Assembly: GCA_002708715.1 (NCBI GenBank)
Contig: PAPB01000005.1
Coordinates: forward strand, 1-35,654
Direction of reading: 5' to 3'
DNA from: Fidelibacterota bacterium
GTDB taxonomy: Bacteria > Fidelibacterota > Marinisomatia > Marinisomatales > UBA1611
DNA: 35,654 nucleotides
In this document: piece by piece, positions 1 through 7,354 of the stretch
Position numbering within the stretch: the first letter of the stretch is position 1
Layout of the letters: each line of letters opens with the position of its first letter
Program-made: the position numbers and the translations under genes
Notes under the pieces: model-generated
The model's input: the letters and a program-made list of their open reading frames with translations, nothing else
The model's database searches: none
Told to the model about the DNA's origin: nothing

Positions 1-128
1 AAAGCAAAGAGGAGCGTCATCATATCGGCAAAGGTTCCAAACCATCCTGGAAGCCCCTCCTCTACAGAATTTACTCCCTCTTCAAAGCCCTTGTTCCAGG
101 CCTTTTTTTCTCCGGGTGTCATTCCCAT
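1..128 (-). CDS. motB: MotB, flagellar-type stator protein (N-terminal part only)
   Basis: This is the N-terminal 42 codons of a stator protein; the rest lies beyond the left edge. The visible part is a short charged cytoplasmic head followed by the start of the single transmembrane helix. The helix begins with GWFGTFADMMTLL, the MotB signature, in which the Asp (about residue 35) is the ion-carrying residue. The missing C-terminus would be an OmpA-like peptidoglycan-binding domain. The ATG at 128 lies five bases after the motA stop, and a GGGAG ribosome site sits in the last codons of motA, so the pair is translationally linked. A second ATG two codons later is possible. ExbD/TolR-like proteins share the helix, but the FADMMTLL pattern beside a clear MotA favours MotB. 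Whether it conducts H+ or Na+ cannot be read from this fragment. Confidence 0.85.
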   Translation of the reverse strand, partial: MGMTPGEKKAWNKGFEEGVNSVEEGLPGWFGTFADMMTLLFA

Positions 129-133
129 TTAGA

Positions 134-919
134 CTACTCCCGTTTCCACTCCGCAGGTGGGATAAAAGAGTTCAGCTTTTCTCGCACGATAATTGGGTGT
201 TTTTTCTGGTGTATTAGTCGCGCGGCTTCTACAAGAAGGTTTGCAGACATAGATGTTTGAGTTGTCTTATTGCCCATTTTTTGTGCCATTGGTAAGAAAA
301 ATAGATTTGCAAATACCGCACCATATAGCGTTGTGATCAATGCCGCAGCCATACCACCACCTAGGTTGTCAGCACCACCTTCACCACCAAACCCTGCAAG
401 CATAAGAACTAGACCAATTAGGGTCCCTACCATGCCCCACGCTGGAGACAGGTCACCCATTGCTTTAAGCATATCGGTCTGTACTTTTTCGCGTTTTTCA
501 CGATATTCAATTCTTGTTTCTAAAATGTCTGTTACTTCCTCTAGTGAGTATCCATCTACAACCATTTGTACACCATCTTTAAAAAAGTATGTTTTAATAG
601 TATCCACAGATTTTTCTAGATCTGCTGGCCCCTTTCTTGCAAACTCCGCTACATCACAAGCCTCATCAACAAGTGGTCCCATTTTATCATCAGCTGGTTT
701 TAGCACCGCGCCAATAGCTTTACCAAGTGCGGCAACGTGGTACATTGGGAACGCTACCATAACCGATGCTAACATCCCTCCAAACACAATACCAAAACTT
801 GGGATAGAAACAAAGTTCCCAAAACCACCGGCGGCACCCTCAACAAACAGCGCATAGGCAATACTGCCTATCATAAATACCATTCCTAATACAACACCAA
901 TAATTAGAGCAATATCCAT
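134..919 (-). CDS. motA: MotA, stator proton/sodium channel subunit
   Basis: The 261-residue product is an inner-membrane MotA/PomA-type stator subunit, which pairs with MotB to turn ion flow into motion. Four membrane segments fall at about residues 3-25, 36-58, 158-180 and 188-212. A charged cytoplasmic loop between helices two and three carries the REKREKVQTDML stretch before the SPAWGMVGTLIGLV motif. Pro159 and Pro210 correspond to the two conserved prolines next to the channel. The length is normal for the family. The ATG at 919 has a strong GAGGAG ribosome site formed by the final Glu codons of the gene upstream. The gene sits behind two exported-protein genes and directly before motB; no flagellar structural gene is visible. 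Its base composition is visibly richer in G+C than the genes further right. Confidence 0.93.
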   Translation of the reverse strand: MDIALIIGVVLGMVFMIGSIAYALFVEGAAGGFGNFVSIPSFGIVFGGMLASVMVAFPMYHVAALGKAIGAVLKPADDKMGPLVDEACDVAEFARKGPADLEKSVDTIKTYFFKDGVQMVVDGYSLEEVTDILETRIEYREKREKVQTDMLKAMGDLSPAWGMVGTLIGLVLMLAGFGGEGGADNLGGGMAAALITTLYGAVFANLFFLPMAQKMGNKTTQTSMSANLLVEAARLIHQKKHPIIVREKLNSFIPPAEWKRE

Positions 920-923
920 AAGG

Positions 924-2345
924 TCACTCCTCGATCATACTTGTAGATTTTAATTTATTTTCATTAAGAGCCTTTAAGATATTACGAACATCTGTATACT
1001 CTGGATCTAGTCGTAAGGCTAGGTTCCAGTTTATTGTGGCTCTCTGAACATCTCCTAATTTATAATAGATTGACCCTCTTCTGGCATAGGCTAATGCTAA
1101 ATTAGGATTTAATTCAAGGGCGAGGTCTACTTCCTTCAAGGCTTCTCTATAGTCTCCGGCATAGAAGTGTCTTAGAGAGCGAGATAAAAACCTCATTGCC
1201 TCATTCATATTCTTTTCTGATACATTTGTTTCTAGCTTTAACGAATTTAATGAGTCCGACAAAAATCTACTGTTTTGCTCCATTGCATTAAGGCGAACAA
1301 GCAAATTTCTCATCTCATTATTCATTAAGGCCATAGAATCTCTAAGGGTTGTAACTGCTACATTGGCCATTGCAATGGTTGAATCCCTGTGTAATGGCAT
1401 ACTATCGAATCCACCTGAACCCTCTCCTTGACGATAAATATTGGTAGGACCAGAGGGACCACTCTGGACACGCACCCTAGGGTCTCTTGGAACAGCCATA
1501 TCAAGCCCAAGGGTAAAACCCGGATGTCCATTCCAGTAACGATTACCCCATTCTGGTAATTTTTCCATGTGGGTGAACCCTAGGTTCAGGCGGTAATCCG
1601 AGGTAAGGGGGATGCGGAGTCCCACATTGACACCTGTACCGTCAAATTCACCCACAATATCCATTCCACCCCATTGAACAAAAAATGGGGTCTTTAGAAG
1701 AAATCCAACAAAAACCCCACTATTTGTTGTAGTAACAGAATCAGATACTTCCGTATTCTGATCACTAGCAACAAAAGACATAGTGTCTGGATCAGTGGGA
1801 GCAAGCCCACCTGTTCCAAAACCCATATAGGTTTTCATTTTATAATCTCCTAAATCCTTTTCACTTGCAAGAACAGTAAAAAGGGATAATAATGATGTGT
1901 TAAGACTTAAAATTTCATCTGATTTTTGTTCACTTTCAAATACAACATCCTGTAACCCAACCGATAAAGAAATATCATTGTATGTGTAAACCCGTTGTTG
2001 AAAATGAAACCCAAATTCGACAGGGGGATTATATGTAGAATTTTCAAGAGAATATCCGTTTGGCAATTCTTTGACATGGCTAGTATCACCAGGAATTACT
2101 GCTGAAAATCCAAAACTGAAACCTCTACTTAGTTCCATATCGAAAAATAAACCACCTGCTGTATTAAAAGGATTAAAGTTATGTATCTCTGTACTAAAAC
2201 CTGTACGAAATAAATAAGGAGCAACCTTATTACTAGAAGTAGGTATCCGCATCATCATTCCTGGCCGAGAATAGGCAACTCTTGTTCCAGCTAATAAAAC
2301 ACCTCCCAACATTGTAATAAAGATAAATATAATTTTATTTTTCAT
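924..2345 (-). CDS. Exported outer-membrane-type protein with C-terminal TPR domain
   Basis: I do not recognise a named family for the 473-residue product. A signal peptide spans about residues 1-26. Residues 30-290 are rich in alternating aromatic and glycine patterns (for example TYMGFGTGGL, VGLRIPLTSDYRLNLGF), as in a small outer-membrane beta-barrel of the DUF5723/PorV-like sort. A linker follows, then a likely coiled coil at about 320-380 (repeated Leu/Met heptads). At about 385-455 lie two to three tetratricopeptide repeats (GDYREALKEVDLALELNP, GDVQRATINWNLALRLDP). It follows the 2366-3541 gene by 20 bases and precedes motA by four, so all belong to one transcript. A periplasmic TPR tail on a barrel suggests a docking role. 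A link to the MotAB stator is inferred from position only. Confidence 0.7.
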   Translation of the reverse strand: MKNKIIFIFITMLGGVLLAGTRVAYSRPGMMMRIPTSSNKVAPYLFRTGFSTEIHNFNPFNTAGGLFFDMELSRGFSFGFSAVIPGDTSHVKELPNGYSLENSTYNPPVEFGFHFQQRVYTYNDISLSVGLQDVVFESEQKSDEILSLNTSLLSLFTVLASEKDLGDYKMKTYMGFGTGGLAPTDPDTMSFVASDQNTEVSDSVTTTNSGVFVGFLLKTPFFVQWGGMDIVGEFDGTGVNVGLRIPLTSDYRLNLGFTHMEKLPEWGNRYWNGHPGFTLGLDMAVPRDPRVRVQSGPSGPTNIYRQGEGSGGFDSMPLHRDSTIAMANVAVTTLRDSMALMNNEMRNLLVRLNAMEQNSRFLSDSLNSLKLETNVSEKNMNEAMRFLSRSLRHFYAGDYREALKEVDLALELNPNLALAYARRGSIYYKLGDVQRATINWNLALRLDPEYTDVRNILKALNENKLKSTSMIEE

Positions 2346-2365
2346 TAGTATGATTATTCCAAACT

Positions 2366-3541
2366 CTATTGATATTCTTCCCAGTCAATAACATATGAAT
2401 AACCTATGAAGGTACCAAAGTCTTGCGGTACATATAAATCAAATTTTCCATTTGCACCAGGAAGTAAACTAGCATCAGAAACTATACCCGTATCAAAAGT
2501 ATTATAAGAACCTTTAATAAATGTAGTTAACGTCCTAGTTTCCCCACTCCAATTCTTTCGAAACACAAAATCTACTTTAACAAAATCTGCACGACGACCA
2601 CCAATATTTTTAATCTCACCATCAAAAATAATATTACCTTGACTGTCTTTTTTCTCAGATATATTACCAACTAAAACACAATTAGCAGACATTTTTGTAC
2701 TAGCCATGCGAGCTGAATTATTAGAAGAAGTATATCTTGGCTGAGCAAGTTTTGGCATTGGAGGCGGAGTATAGCTTTCTCGTATTTGTTCAGGAACATA
2801 CTCCTGAGTATCCTCCGTAATAACATTATCGACAATTCTAACAACTTGTGCACGATCAACAATAAGATAACCGACAAGGGTTTCCACTTTAAGAGACTTA
2901 TCATCTTGATATATTATTTTCCCAAAAACAGTGCTCCCATTTTTAAGAATAATTTCTTTAGAATAAATTGTGAGAGGATTAACCCACATTTTACTTAATG
3001 CTTTTAAATCATCTAAATCTTGTGTTAGATGTTTTATCTCAGCATTCAACTTTTTAATTTCAAAATTTAATTCATTTATAATAAAGTCTTTACTAGGACT
3101 TCCCATAGCCTCAATAGTTTGAGGGACTTGAACAGATATGGGATTACCAGGACTAACCACAGATCCACTCTCTTCCTTAACTATTGGTTTAGGACTCGGA
3201 GGCGGTTGATTAGATATAGTTATATCACCTATATCATAATCATCGGATAGTGTAAATGCCTTTTCAGCTGAACCAGATTCTTCATGTGAAACTTCTAGAA
3301 CATAATCGCCTTCTGCAAGTTTTTTGATTTTAAACTTCCCGTTTCCCTTTGTTGTTTCCTCACTGACAACATCGGTTCCTTTACGAAGTGTGATACTTGC
3401 TTTCTTTACCTTATCACCATCTGAATCTAATATTCTTCCAGTTAAAGTTAGTTTACCCTTTGCTATTAAGGTTCCCCCTAAAAGCATAGTACAAATCGTA
3501 GCGAATAGAAATCGCCTATTTATGCTTCTCATTAGTGTCAT
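2366..3541 (-). CDS. Exported protein with carboxypeptidase-regulatory-like and FxLYD-like domains
   Basis: The 391-residue product has a signal peptide (about 1-27). A carboxypeptidase regulatory-like beta-sandwich at about 29-110 shows the usual LTGRILDSDG start and GKFKIKKLAEGDYVLEV core. A proline-rich linker and a short coiled coil (about 150-185) follow. A middle segment (about 190-240, KEIILKNGSTVFGKIIYQ) resembles small beta-barrel repeats. The C-terminal beta-domain (about 280-390) resembles FxLYD domains (GEIKNIGGRRADFVKVDFVF, then a late DLYVPQ). It is probably periplasmic or surface-anchored. The ATG at 3541 has GAGGT about six bases upstream; a second in-frame ATG at 3532 would lose this ribosome site. 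It is the first gene after a strong promoter and heads the operon that ends in motAB. Function is unknown; the domains suggest structural or adhesive binding. Confidence 0.7.
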   Translation of the reverse strand: MTLMRSINRRFLFATICTMLLGGTLIAKGKLTLTGRILDSDGDKVKKASITLRKGTDVVSEETTKGNGKFKIKKLAEGDYVLEVSHEESGSAEKAFTLSDDYDIGDITISNQPPPSPKPIVKEESGSVVSPGNPISVQVPQTIEAMGSPSKDFIINELNFEIKKLNAEIKHLTQDLDDLKALSKMWVNPLTIYSKEIILKNGSTVFGKIIYQDDKSLKVETLVGYLIVDRAQVVRIVDNVITEDTQEYVPEQIRESYTPPPMPKLAQPRYTSSNNSARMASTKMSANCVLVGNISEKKDSQGNIIFDGEIKNIGGRRADFVKVDFVFRKNWSGETRTLTTFIKGSYNTFDTGIVSDASLLPGANGKFDLYVPQDFGTFIGYSYVIDWEEYQ

Positions 3542-3595
3542 GTTTTACCTCGGATTATGAACACTTTTAGCAACTAAATGCGCTAAAGCTTAAAG

Positions 3596-3624
3596 ATTTT
3601 AACGCAAAATCTGCAATGTGTCAA
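3596..3624 (-). promoter_or_regulatory. Near-consensus sigma-70 promoter of the 2366-3541/motAB operon
   Basis: On the minus strand, a perfect -35 box TTGACA (3624-3619) is followed by exactly 17 bases and a -10 box TAAAAT (3601-3596). Transcription would start near 3589, leaving a leader of about 48 bases before the ATG at 3541. The rest of the 131-base spacer (3542-3672) shows no hairpin or other gene. This is the best promoter match I found in the window. Confidence 0.72.
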
Positions 3625-3672
3625 GAAATTATAAATATGATCTTTACTAGCAAAAATTATCTTGATTTTCAA

Positions 3673-4233
3673 TTATTTCCAGAATTCTTTCAACTTTTTT
3701 TCTCTATCAATAATTAATGCATATTCAGTGATTGCTATTTTTTTCATTTGTGGGGGCAAGTTTAATTTTAAAGCTTTTTGATATGATTCTGATATTAGAT
3801 CAAATTCTTTATCTCCAATTTTTTTATATGATTCTGCTATAAAAAAATATGGCTCGCCATTGTTTGGTTTTAATTGGGCGGCTTTATGATAAGTTTGAAT
3901 AGCATTCCATAATTTTTCTTTTTTCCCGCTCTTTTTTAAAATGTGTCCCTGAACAATAAATAAATTATAACGACTCAATGTATCATGAGCTGAATATATA
4001 AGCGCCTTTGAAAAATGACTTTTTGCTTTTTCAAAATTCTTATTATTTAATTCAGATAAACCAATTGTATTATGAGCAGTAATCAAAGCTTTAATGGTTT
4101 TTTTATTTAATTTTTCACGTTTTAACGAATCTTCTAATAATAATAAACCTTTAGGATCTTCCGTTGCCATCCGATGATAAGAAATATTATTACAAGATAA
4201 ATAAATAAATAAATAAAAATTAAGCCATTTCAT
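3673..4233 (-). CDS. Small TPR-repeat lipoprotein
   Basis: The 186-residue product has an N-terminal hydrophobic stretch ending YLSC (Cys14), a relaxed lipoprotein cleavage site, so it is probably a lipoprotein, though the -3 Tyr is unusual. The remainder is helical with tetratricopeptide repeats, clearest at NNKNFEKAKSHFSKALIYS and at AIQTYHKAAQLKPNNGEPYFFIAESYKKIGD. No catalytic motif is visible. I chose the ATG at 4233 because AAGGGG lies just upstream, the start is one base after the hydroxylase stop (TAAGATG), and it begins directly with the signal sequence. A longer reading from a TTG at 4302 overlaps the hydroxylase gene and hides the signal. A five-copy tetranucleotide repeat lies in codons 6-12. 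The role is unknown. Confidence 0.7.
   Translation of the reverse strand: MKWLNFYLFIYLSCNNISYHRMATEDPKGLLLLEDSLKREKLNKKTIKALITAHNTIGLSELNNKNFEKAKSHFSKALIYSAHDTLSRYNLFIVQGHILKKSGKKEKLWNAIQTYHKAAQLKPNNGEPYFFIAESYKKIGDKEFDLISESYQKALKLNLPPQMKKIAITEYALIIDREKKLKEFWK
4197..4216. repeat. Five-copy ATAA tetranucleotide repeat inside a lipoprotein signal sequence
   Basis: Five perfect tandem copies of ATAA (TTAT on the coding strand) fill 20 bases within the signal-peptide codons of the 3673-4233 gene. Gain or loss of one copy would shift the frame. The repeat also encodes a usable hydrophobic stretch, so it may be chance in AT-rich DNA. Confidence 0.85.
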
Positions 4234-4234
4234 C

Positions 4235-5167
4235 TTACCCCTTGAACCAAAATAATTCTTTATTATCTGAGAATGATTTATATAACTCTTCCATAGAACC
4301 AACTACATAATACCTATCTTGCATATGGCTATAATCAAAACACGTCATTACAATTTCTTCTATATCATAAGGTATAAACTTAGACTGGTTTGAATTCCCC
4401 TTAGCACAAGCAATAACATTGTTTACTTCATCAAATGAAGACATTATACCAGCACCATATATTTCATATTTAATATCATTTTTATATCTTCGATAATTAT
4501 CAGTTTTTCCTTGATTAATCAACAAACCATATTCATATGTCCACCAAGAAAAATTTTGTAATCGTTTTAAATTGTGGGCTACCAAATCAGGACCTAAACC
4601 TTCTCTATCTTTTATAATTTCATAACCAAGTAAACCAATTTCCCACATAAATTGCGCATATTCTTTATTCATCAAAAAAGGAACGTGTGCCTGCACATCA
4701 TGAAAAATATCAGGCTCTGGTGTGTAACCAGCATCATTTTTTATTTCAGCTTCTGAATATTTTTCATCAAACCTAGGAGATTTTCGAATAATATCGGTAA
4801 CAGGAAATTGCCTTTTTGTATTAATCTCAAAAAACAACTCTTCATCTAAAAATCCCGCAACCGGTAAAAGAGTCCACCCTGTTGCGTTTTCAATTAGTGG
4901 TGATATCAAATTAAAATTAGGAAACATATTATTAGGTATAGGAAGAGATCGAAGGCCTAACAAATATTCTTTTGAAGCATATTGATCTAATAAAAACTCA
5001 AGATTTTGAAAAAGCTCAGACCAAATCCTGTTTTCAAGGTTTGTAACATTGTCATAATTTTGTTTTATTATATAGGGATCATTTGCTCCAAATATTTTTA
5101 TTCCATCAACGCTATTAGGTATAACATTTTTAAAAAGAGAATCATATTTAGATGATTTATAAACCAT
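4235..5167 (-). CDS. phhA: Biopterin-dependent aromatic amino acid hydroxylase (phenylalanine 4-monooxygenase type)
   Basis: The 310-residue product belongs to the iron- and tetrahydropterin-dependent hydroxylases that convert Phe to Tyr (or Tyr/Trp to their hydroxylated forms). The catalytic core shows GYTPEPDIFHDVQAH at 147-161, giving the two iron-binding histidines His156 and His161. WWTYEYG at 208-214 supplies the iron-binding Glu212. There is no N-terminal ACT domain, as in bacterial single-domain forms. In proteobacterial relatives the second motif normally reads GH; here it is AH (Gln-Ala-His). No pterin carbinolamine dehydratase lies in the window. The gene starts 33 bases after the Smr gene and its stop is one base from the start of the lipoprotein gene, so the three are probably co-transcribed. 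Substrate choice among Phe, Tyr and Trp cannot be decided from sequence alone; Phe is the default for bacteria. Confidence 0.85.
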   Translation of the reverse strand: MVYKSSKYDSLFKNVIPNSVDGIKIFGANDPYIIKQNYDNVTNLENRIWSELFQNLEFLLDQYASKEYLLGLRSLPIPNNMFPNFNLISPLIENATGWTLLPVAGFLDEELFFEINTKRQFPVTDIIRKSPRFDEKYSEAEIKNDAGYTPEPDIFHDVQAHVPFLMNKEYAQFMWEIGLLGYEIIKDREGLGPDLVAHNLKRLQNFSWWTYEYGLLINQGKTDNYRRYKNDIKYEIYGAGIMSSFDEVNNVIACAKGNSNQSKFIPYDIEEIVMTCFDYSHMQDRYYVVGSMEELYKSFSDNKELFWFKG

Positions 5168-5200
5168 AATTTTTACTTATATTAATTTTAATAAAAGTTT

Positions 5201-5536
5201 TTACCATAGCCAAACATACGTAATTGCAGAGTTTTTTCTGCCAAAATCTGGATCTTTATCTATTTTACATTCATATCTCATATCAGATGCTTTAGTATTA
5301 AACATATGATAATCTTCCCCATATATTACTTCTTGGAATCTCCCTTCTTGATCTTTTAACCATTGACGTATAGATTTTCTAAGTGCCCCTGAACCATGTC
5401 CAGTGATTATTTTAATAATTTTAATATTACCTTCATAAGATACCTGGCTAATATTTGTTTCGAGAAATGATTGAGCTTCATCTAACTTTAAATTGGAATG
5501 ACCAATATCAAGAACTTTTATTGTATTATAATTCAT
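5201..5536 (-). CDS. Smr-domain protein (putative nuclease)
   Basis: The 111-residue product is essentially one Smr (MutS2 C-terminal-type) domain. It shows the N-terminal LDIGH motif (residues 9-13, the counterpart of LDLHG), a following EAQSFL helix, and the hallmark TGHGSGALR loop at 45-53 before the IRQWL helix. Stand-alone Smr domains bind branched or damaged nucleic acid, and some are endonucleases acting on DNA or on mRNA at stalled ribosomes. Here the usual DLHG motif is altered to DIGH, which keeps the Asp and His with different spacing, so activity is uncertain. It heads a minus-strand group with the hydroxylase and the TPR lipoprotein. No ribosome site is obvious before the ATG at 5536. 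Confidence 0.72.
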   Translation of the reverse strand: MNYNTIKVLDIGHSNLKLDEAQSFLETNISQVSYEGNIKIIKIITGHGSGALRKSIRQWLKDQEGRFQEVIYGEDYHMFNTKASDMRYECKIDKDPDFGRKNSAITYVWLW

Positions 5537-5598
5537 AATATAATCGTGAAATTACCACCCTTTGTTATAATTTTATTATTCAATAAAAAAGAAAATAT
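5537..5598. promoter_or_regulatory. Divergent promoter region between Smr and aldo/keto reductase genes
   Basis: This 62-base spacer must hold both promoters. On the plus strand there is an exact TATAAT at 5566-5571, placing a start about 20 bases before the ATG at 5599, but no good -35 at the right distance. On the minus strand only AT-rich, weak -10-like sequence is seen. Confidence 0.45.
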
Positions 5599-6558
5599 AT
5601 GAGAAAAGTTACCTTAGGAAGAACAAATGTATCAGTTTCAGCAATAAGTTTAGGAACATGGTCATATGGGGGCTCAAATAAAATTGGGAAAATATCAATT
5701 GGTTGGAGTAATCAAGATGATAATGATTCAAAAGCAGCATTAATCAAATCTTGGGAGAAAGAAATAAACCATTGGGATACTGCTGATGTATATGGCGAAG
5801 GACGATCAGAAAAAATAATCGGAAGTATGTGGAAAATCATACCGCGAACATCTATATTTTTAGCCACTAAAGTTGGATGGGATAAAGGACCATATCCATA
5901 TTGGTATCATCCAAAACATATAAAACACAAAATAGAAACATCTCTTAAAAATCTAAATACAAACTGTATTGATCTAATGTATTTACACCATTGTAATTTT
6001 GGAAAAAAAGGTGAGTATTTTGATGATGCTATGAACATTTTAAAAATATTTAAAGATCAAGGCAAAATTCGTTTTATAGGATTATCTGATTGGTCAAATA
6101 AACGAATTTTACAATACTTAGATCGTTGCAACCCAGATATTATTCAACCATATAGAAATATTATGGATAATGATTATGAAATATCTGGATTAAAAAAAGC
6201 TGTAATAAAAAACAATATTGGAGTCTGTTTTTTTTCTCCATTAAAACATGGATTATTAACGGGAAAATATAAAAATGTTCCAAAATTTAAAGATGGTGAC
6301 CACAGATCTAGAATTAAAGAATTTTATGATCCAGAAATAATACAAAAAATTTTGGACAACTGTAAAAAACTAGAAAAAAAATTTTCAAAACACAAAAATC
6401 CAATAATGTACGGAGTTATTAATTCTTTGTTTTTTGACTCACCAACTGGCTGTGTTTTATTAGGGCAAAGAAACAGTAATCAAGTAAATATTGCATCATC
6501 TTTGGGTGAGGTATTATCAAAAGATGAAACAAACTGGGTAAAATCATTATATAAATAA
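5599..6558 (+). CDS. Aldo/keto reductase family oxidoreductase
   Basis: The 319-residue product is a soluble NAD(P)H-dependent aldo/keto reductase with the (beta/alpha)8 fold. It opens with the RTNVSVSAISLGTWSYGG strand pattern. The catalytic tetrad is readable as Asp60 and Tyr65 (in WDTADVYGEGRSE), Lys91 (LATKVGWD) and His130 (MYLHHC). The C-terminal coenzyme-binding part shows VLLGQRNSNQV, matching the usual IPG-x-R/N region. The length is normal for the AKR5/Tas-like groups. Typical substrates are aldehydes and ketones; none is specified by the sequence. It starts a three-gene plus-strand set with two 2-oxoglutarate dioxygenase genes, 17 bases before the first. This suggests it reduces a carbonyl in the same modification pathway, which is inference from position. 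Confidence 0.9.
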   Translation: MRKVTLGRTNVSVSAISLGTWSYGGSNKIGKISIGWSNQDDNDSKAALIKSWEKEINHWDTADVYGEGRSEKIIGSMWKIIPRTSIFLATKVGWDKGPYPYWYHPKHIKHKIETSLKNLNTNCIDLMYLHHCNFGKKGEYFDDAMNILKIFKDQGKIRFIGLSDWSNKRILQYLDRCNPDIIQPYRNIMDNDYEISGLKKAVIKNNIGVCFFSPLKHGLLTGKYKNVPKFKDGDHRSRIKEFYDPEIIQKILDNCKKLEKKFSKHKNPIMYGVINSLFFDSPTGCVLLGQRNSNQVNIASSLGEVLSKDETNWVKSLYK

Positions 6559-6575
6559 TAATTCGGAGTTTTATA

Positions 6576-7352
6576 TTGGTTAATAAAAAAACATATTGTC
6601 TTAATAAAGATGGCTTTTGTTTTTTACCCAAAATCTTTTCAAATAAAGAATCATTATTAGCTCGTGAAGCACTATGGGATATTATTAATGGTAAATATGA
6701 AACTGGTCGCAAACCAGAAAATAGGTTTTGGCAACCAGGTGATGATCCATATTCAATTATAAAAATAGATAAGCCCCATCTTTGTAACCAAGTTGTCTGG
6801 AACTTAATAACCAACAAAGATTTTGGTAGTCACTTAGCGCAAAACACAAATGCAAAATCGGTTCAAGTTTGGCACTCGCAGGTTGTGTGGAAACCTCACA
6901 GTAAAAACAAGAAAGGTAATGCTGGATGGCATAGAGATTCTCAATATTGGCCATTCTGGACATATGATGGCCTTTTTACAGCATGGATCGCTTTATCTAA
7001 TGTATCTAATAAATCAGGACCCGTTAGGTTTCTTCGTGGATCAAATCACTGGAAAAATATTGATGGTATGGATTTTTTCAATCAAAATATTAATGATCAA
7101 AACAAAATAATAAAAAAACATCATAAAAATCAAAAAATAGTAGATGCATTATTAAAAATTGGAGAAATAAGTATTCACACATCCCAGACATACCACTCAT
7201 CTATTGGTAACAAAGAAAAAAATCCAAGAATAGGAATGGTTGTTCATTTTTGCACAGATAAGGCAAAAAGAATACCATTAGAGGGTGAAAATTCAAATTA
7301 TTTAGATCAATTAAAAGATCATTCCATTGCACCAATTATTTACAAGAGATAG
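6576..7352 (+). CDS. Phytanoyl-CoA dioxygenase (PhyH) family hydroxylase, copy 1
   Basis: The 258-residue product is a non-heme Fe(II)/2-oxoglutarate-dependent dioxygenase of the PhyH family, which hydroxylates small molecules such as phytanoyl-CoA, ectoine or amino-acid derivatives. The facial triad is visible: His119 and Asp121 in GWHRDSQYW, and His207 in QTYHSS, with Arg218 eleven residues later as the likely 2-oxoglutarate anchor. The double-stranded beta-helix core includes AWIALSNVSNKSGPVRFLRGSNHW. Translation starts at a TTG at 6576, supported by GGAG at 6565-6568 with seven-base spacing; no in-frame ATG occurs near the N-terminus. The next gene starts three bases after this stop. The substrate is unknown; it is not closely similar to copy 2. 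Confidence 0.85.
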   Translation: MVNKKTYCLNKDGFCFLPKIFSNKESLLAREALWDIINGKYETGRKPENRFWQPGDDPYSIIKIDKPHLCNQVVWNLITNKDFGSHLAQNTNAKSVQVWHSQVVWKPHSKNKKGNAGWHRDSQYWPFWTYDGLFTAWIALSNVSNKSGPVRFLRGSNHWKNIDGMDFFNQNINDQNKIIKKHHKNQKIVDALLKIGEISIHTSQTYHSSIGNKEKNPRIGMVVHFCTDKAKRIPLEGENSNYLDQLKDHSIAPIIYKR

Positions 7353-7354
7353 CT

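Noticed and set aside
270-857. 195-codon open frame antisense to motA
   Set aside because: It is a shadow of the motA coding frame; composition is low-complexity Pro/Ser/Ile with no domain, and motA itself is certain.
3542-3672. Terminator or small RNA in the spacer before the motAB operon
   Set aside because: Only an A/T stem of about five pairs near 3655-3670 is possible; no G/C stem with a T-run.
3673-4302. Longer start for the TPR lipoprotein
   Set aside because: It begins with TTG, overlaps the hydroxylase gene by 68 bases and buries the signal peptide; the ATG at 4233 has a ribosome site.
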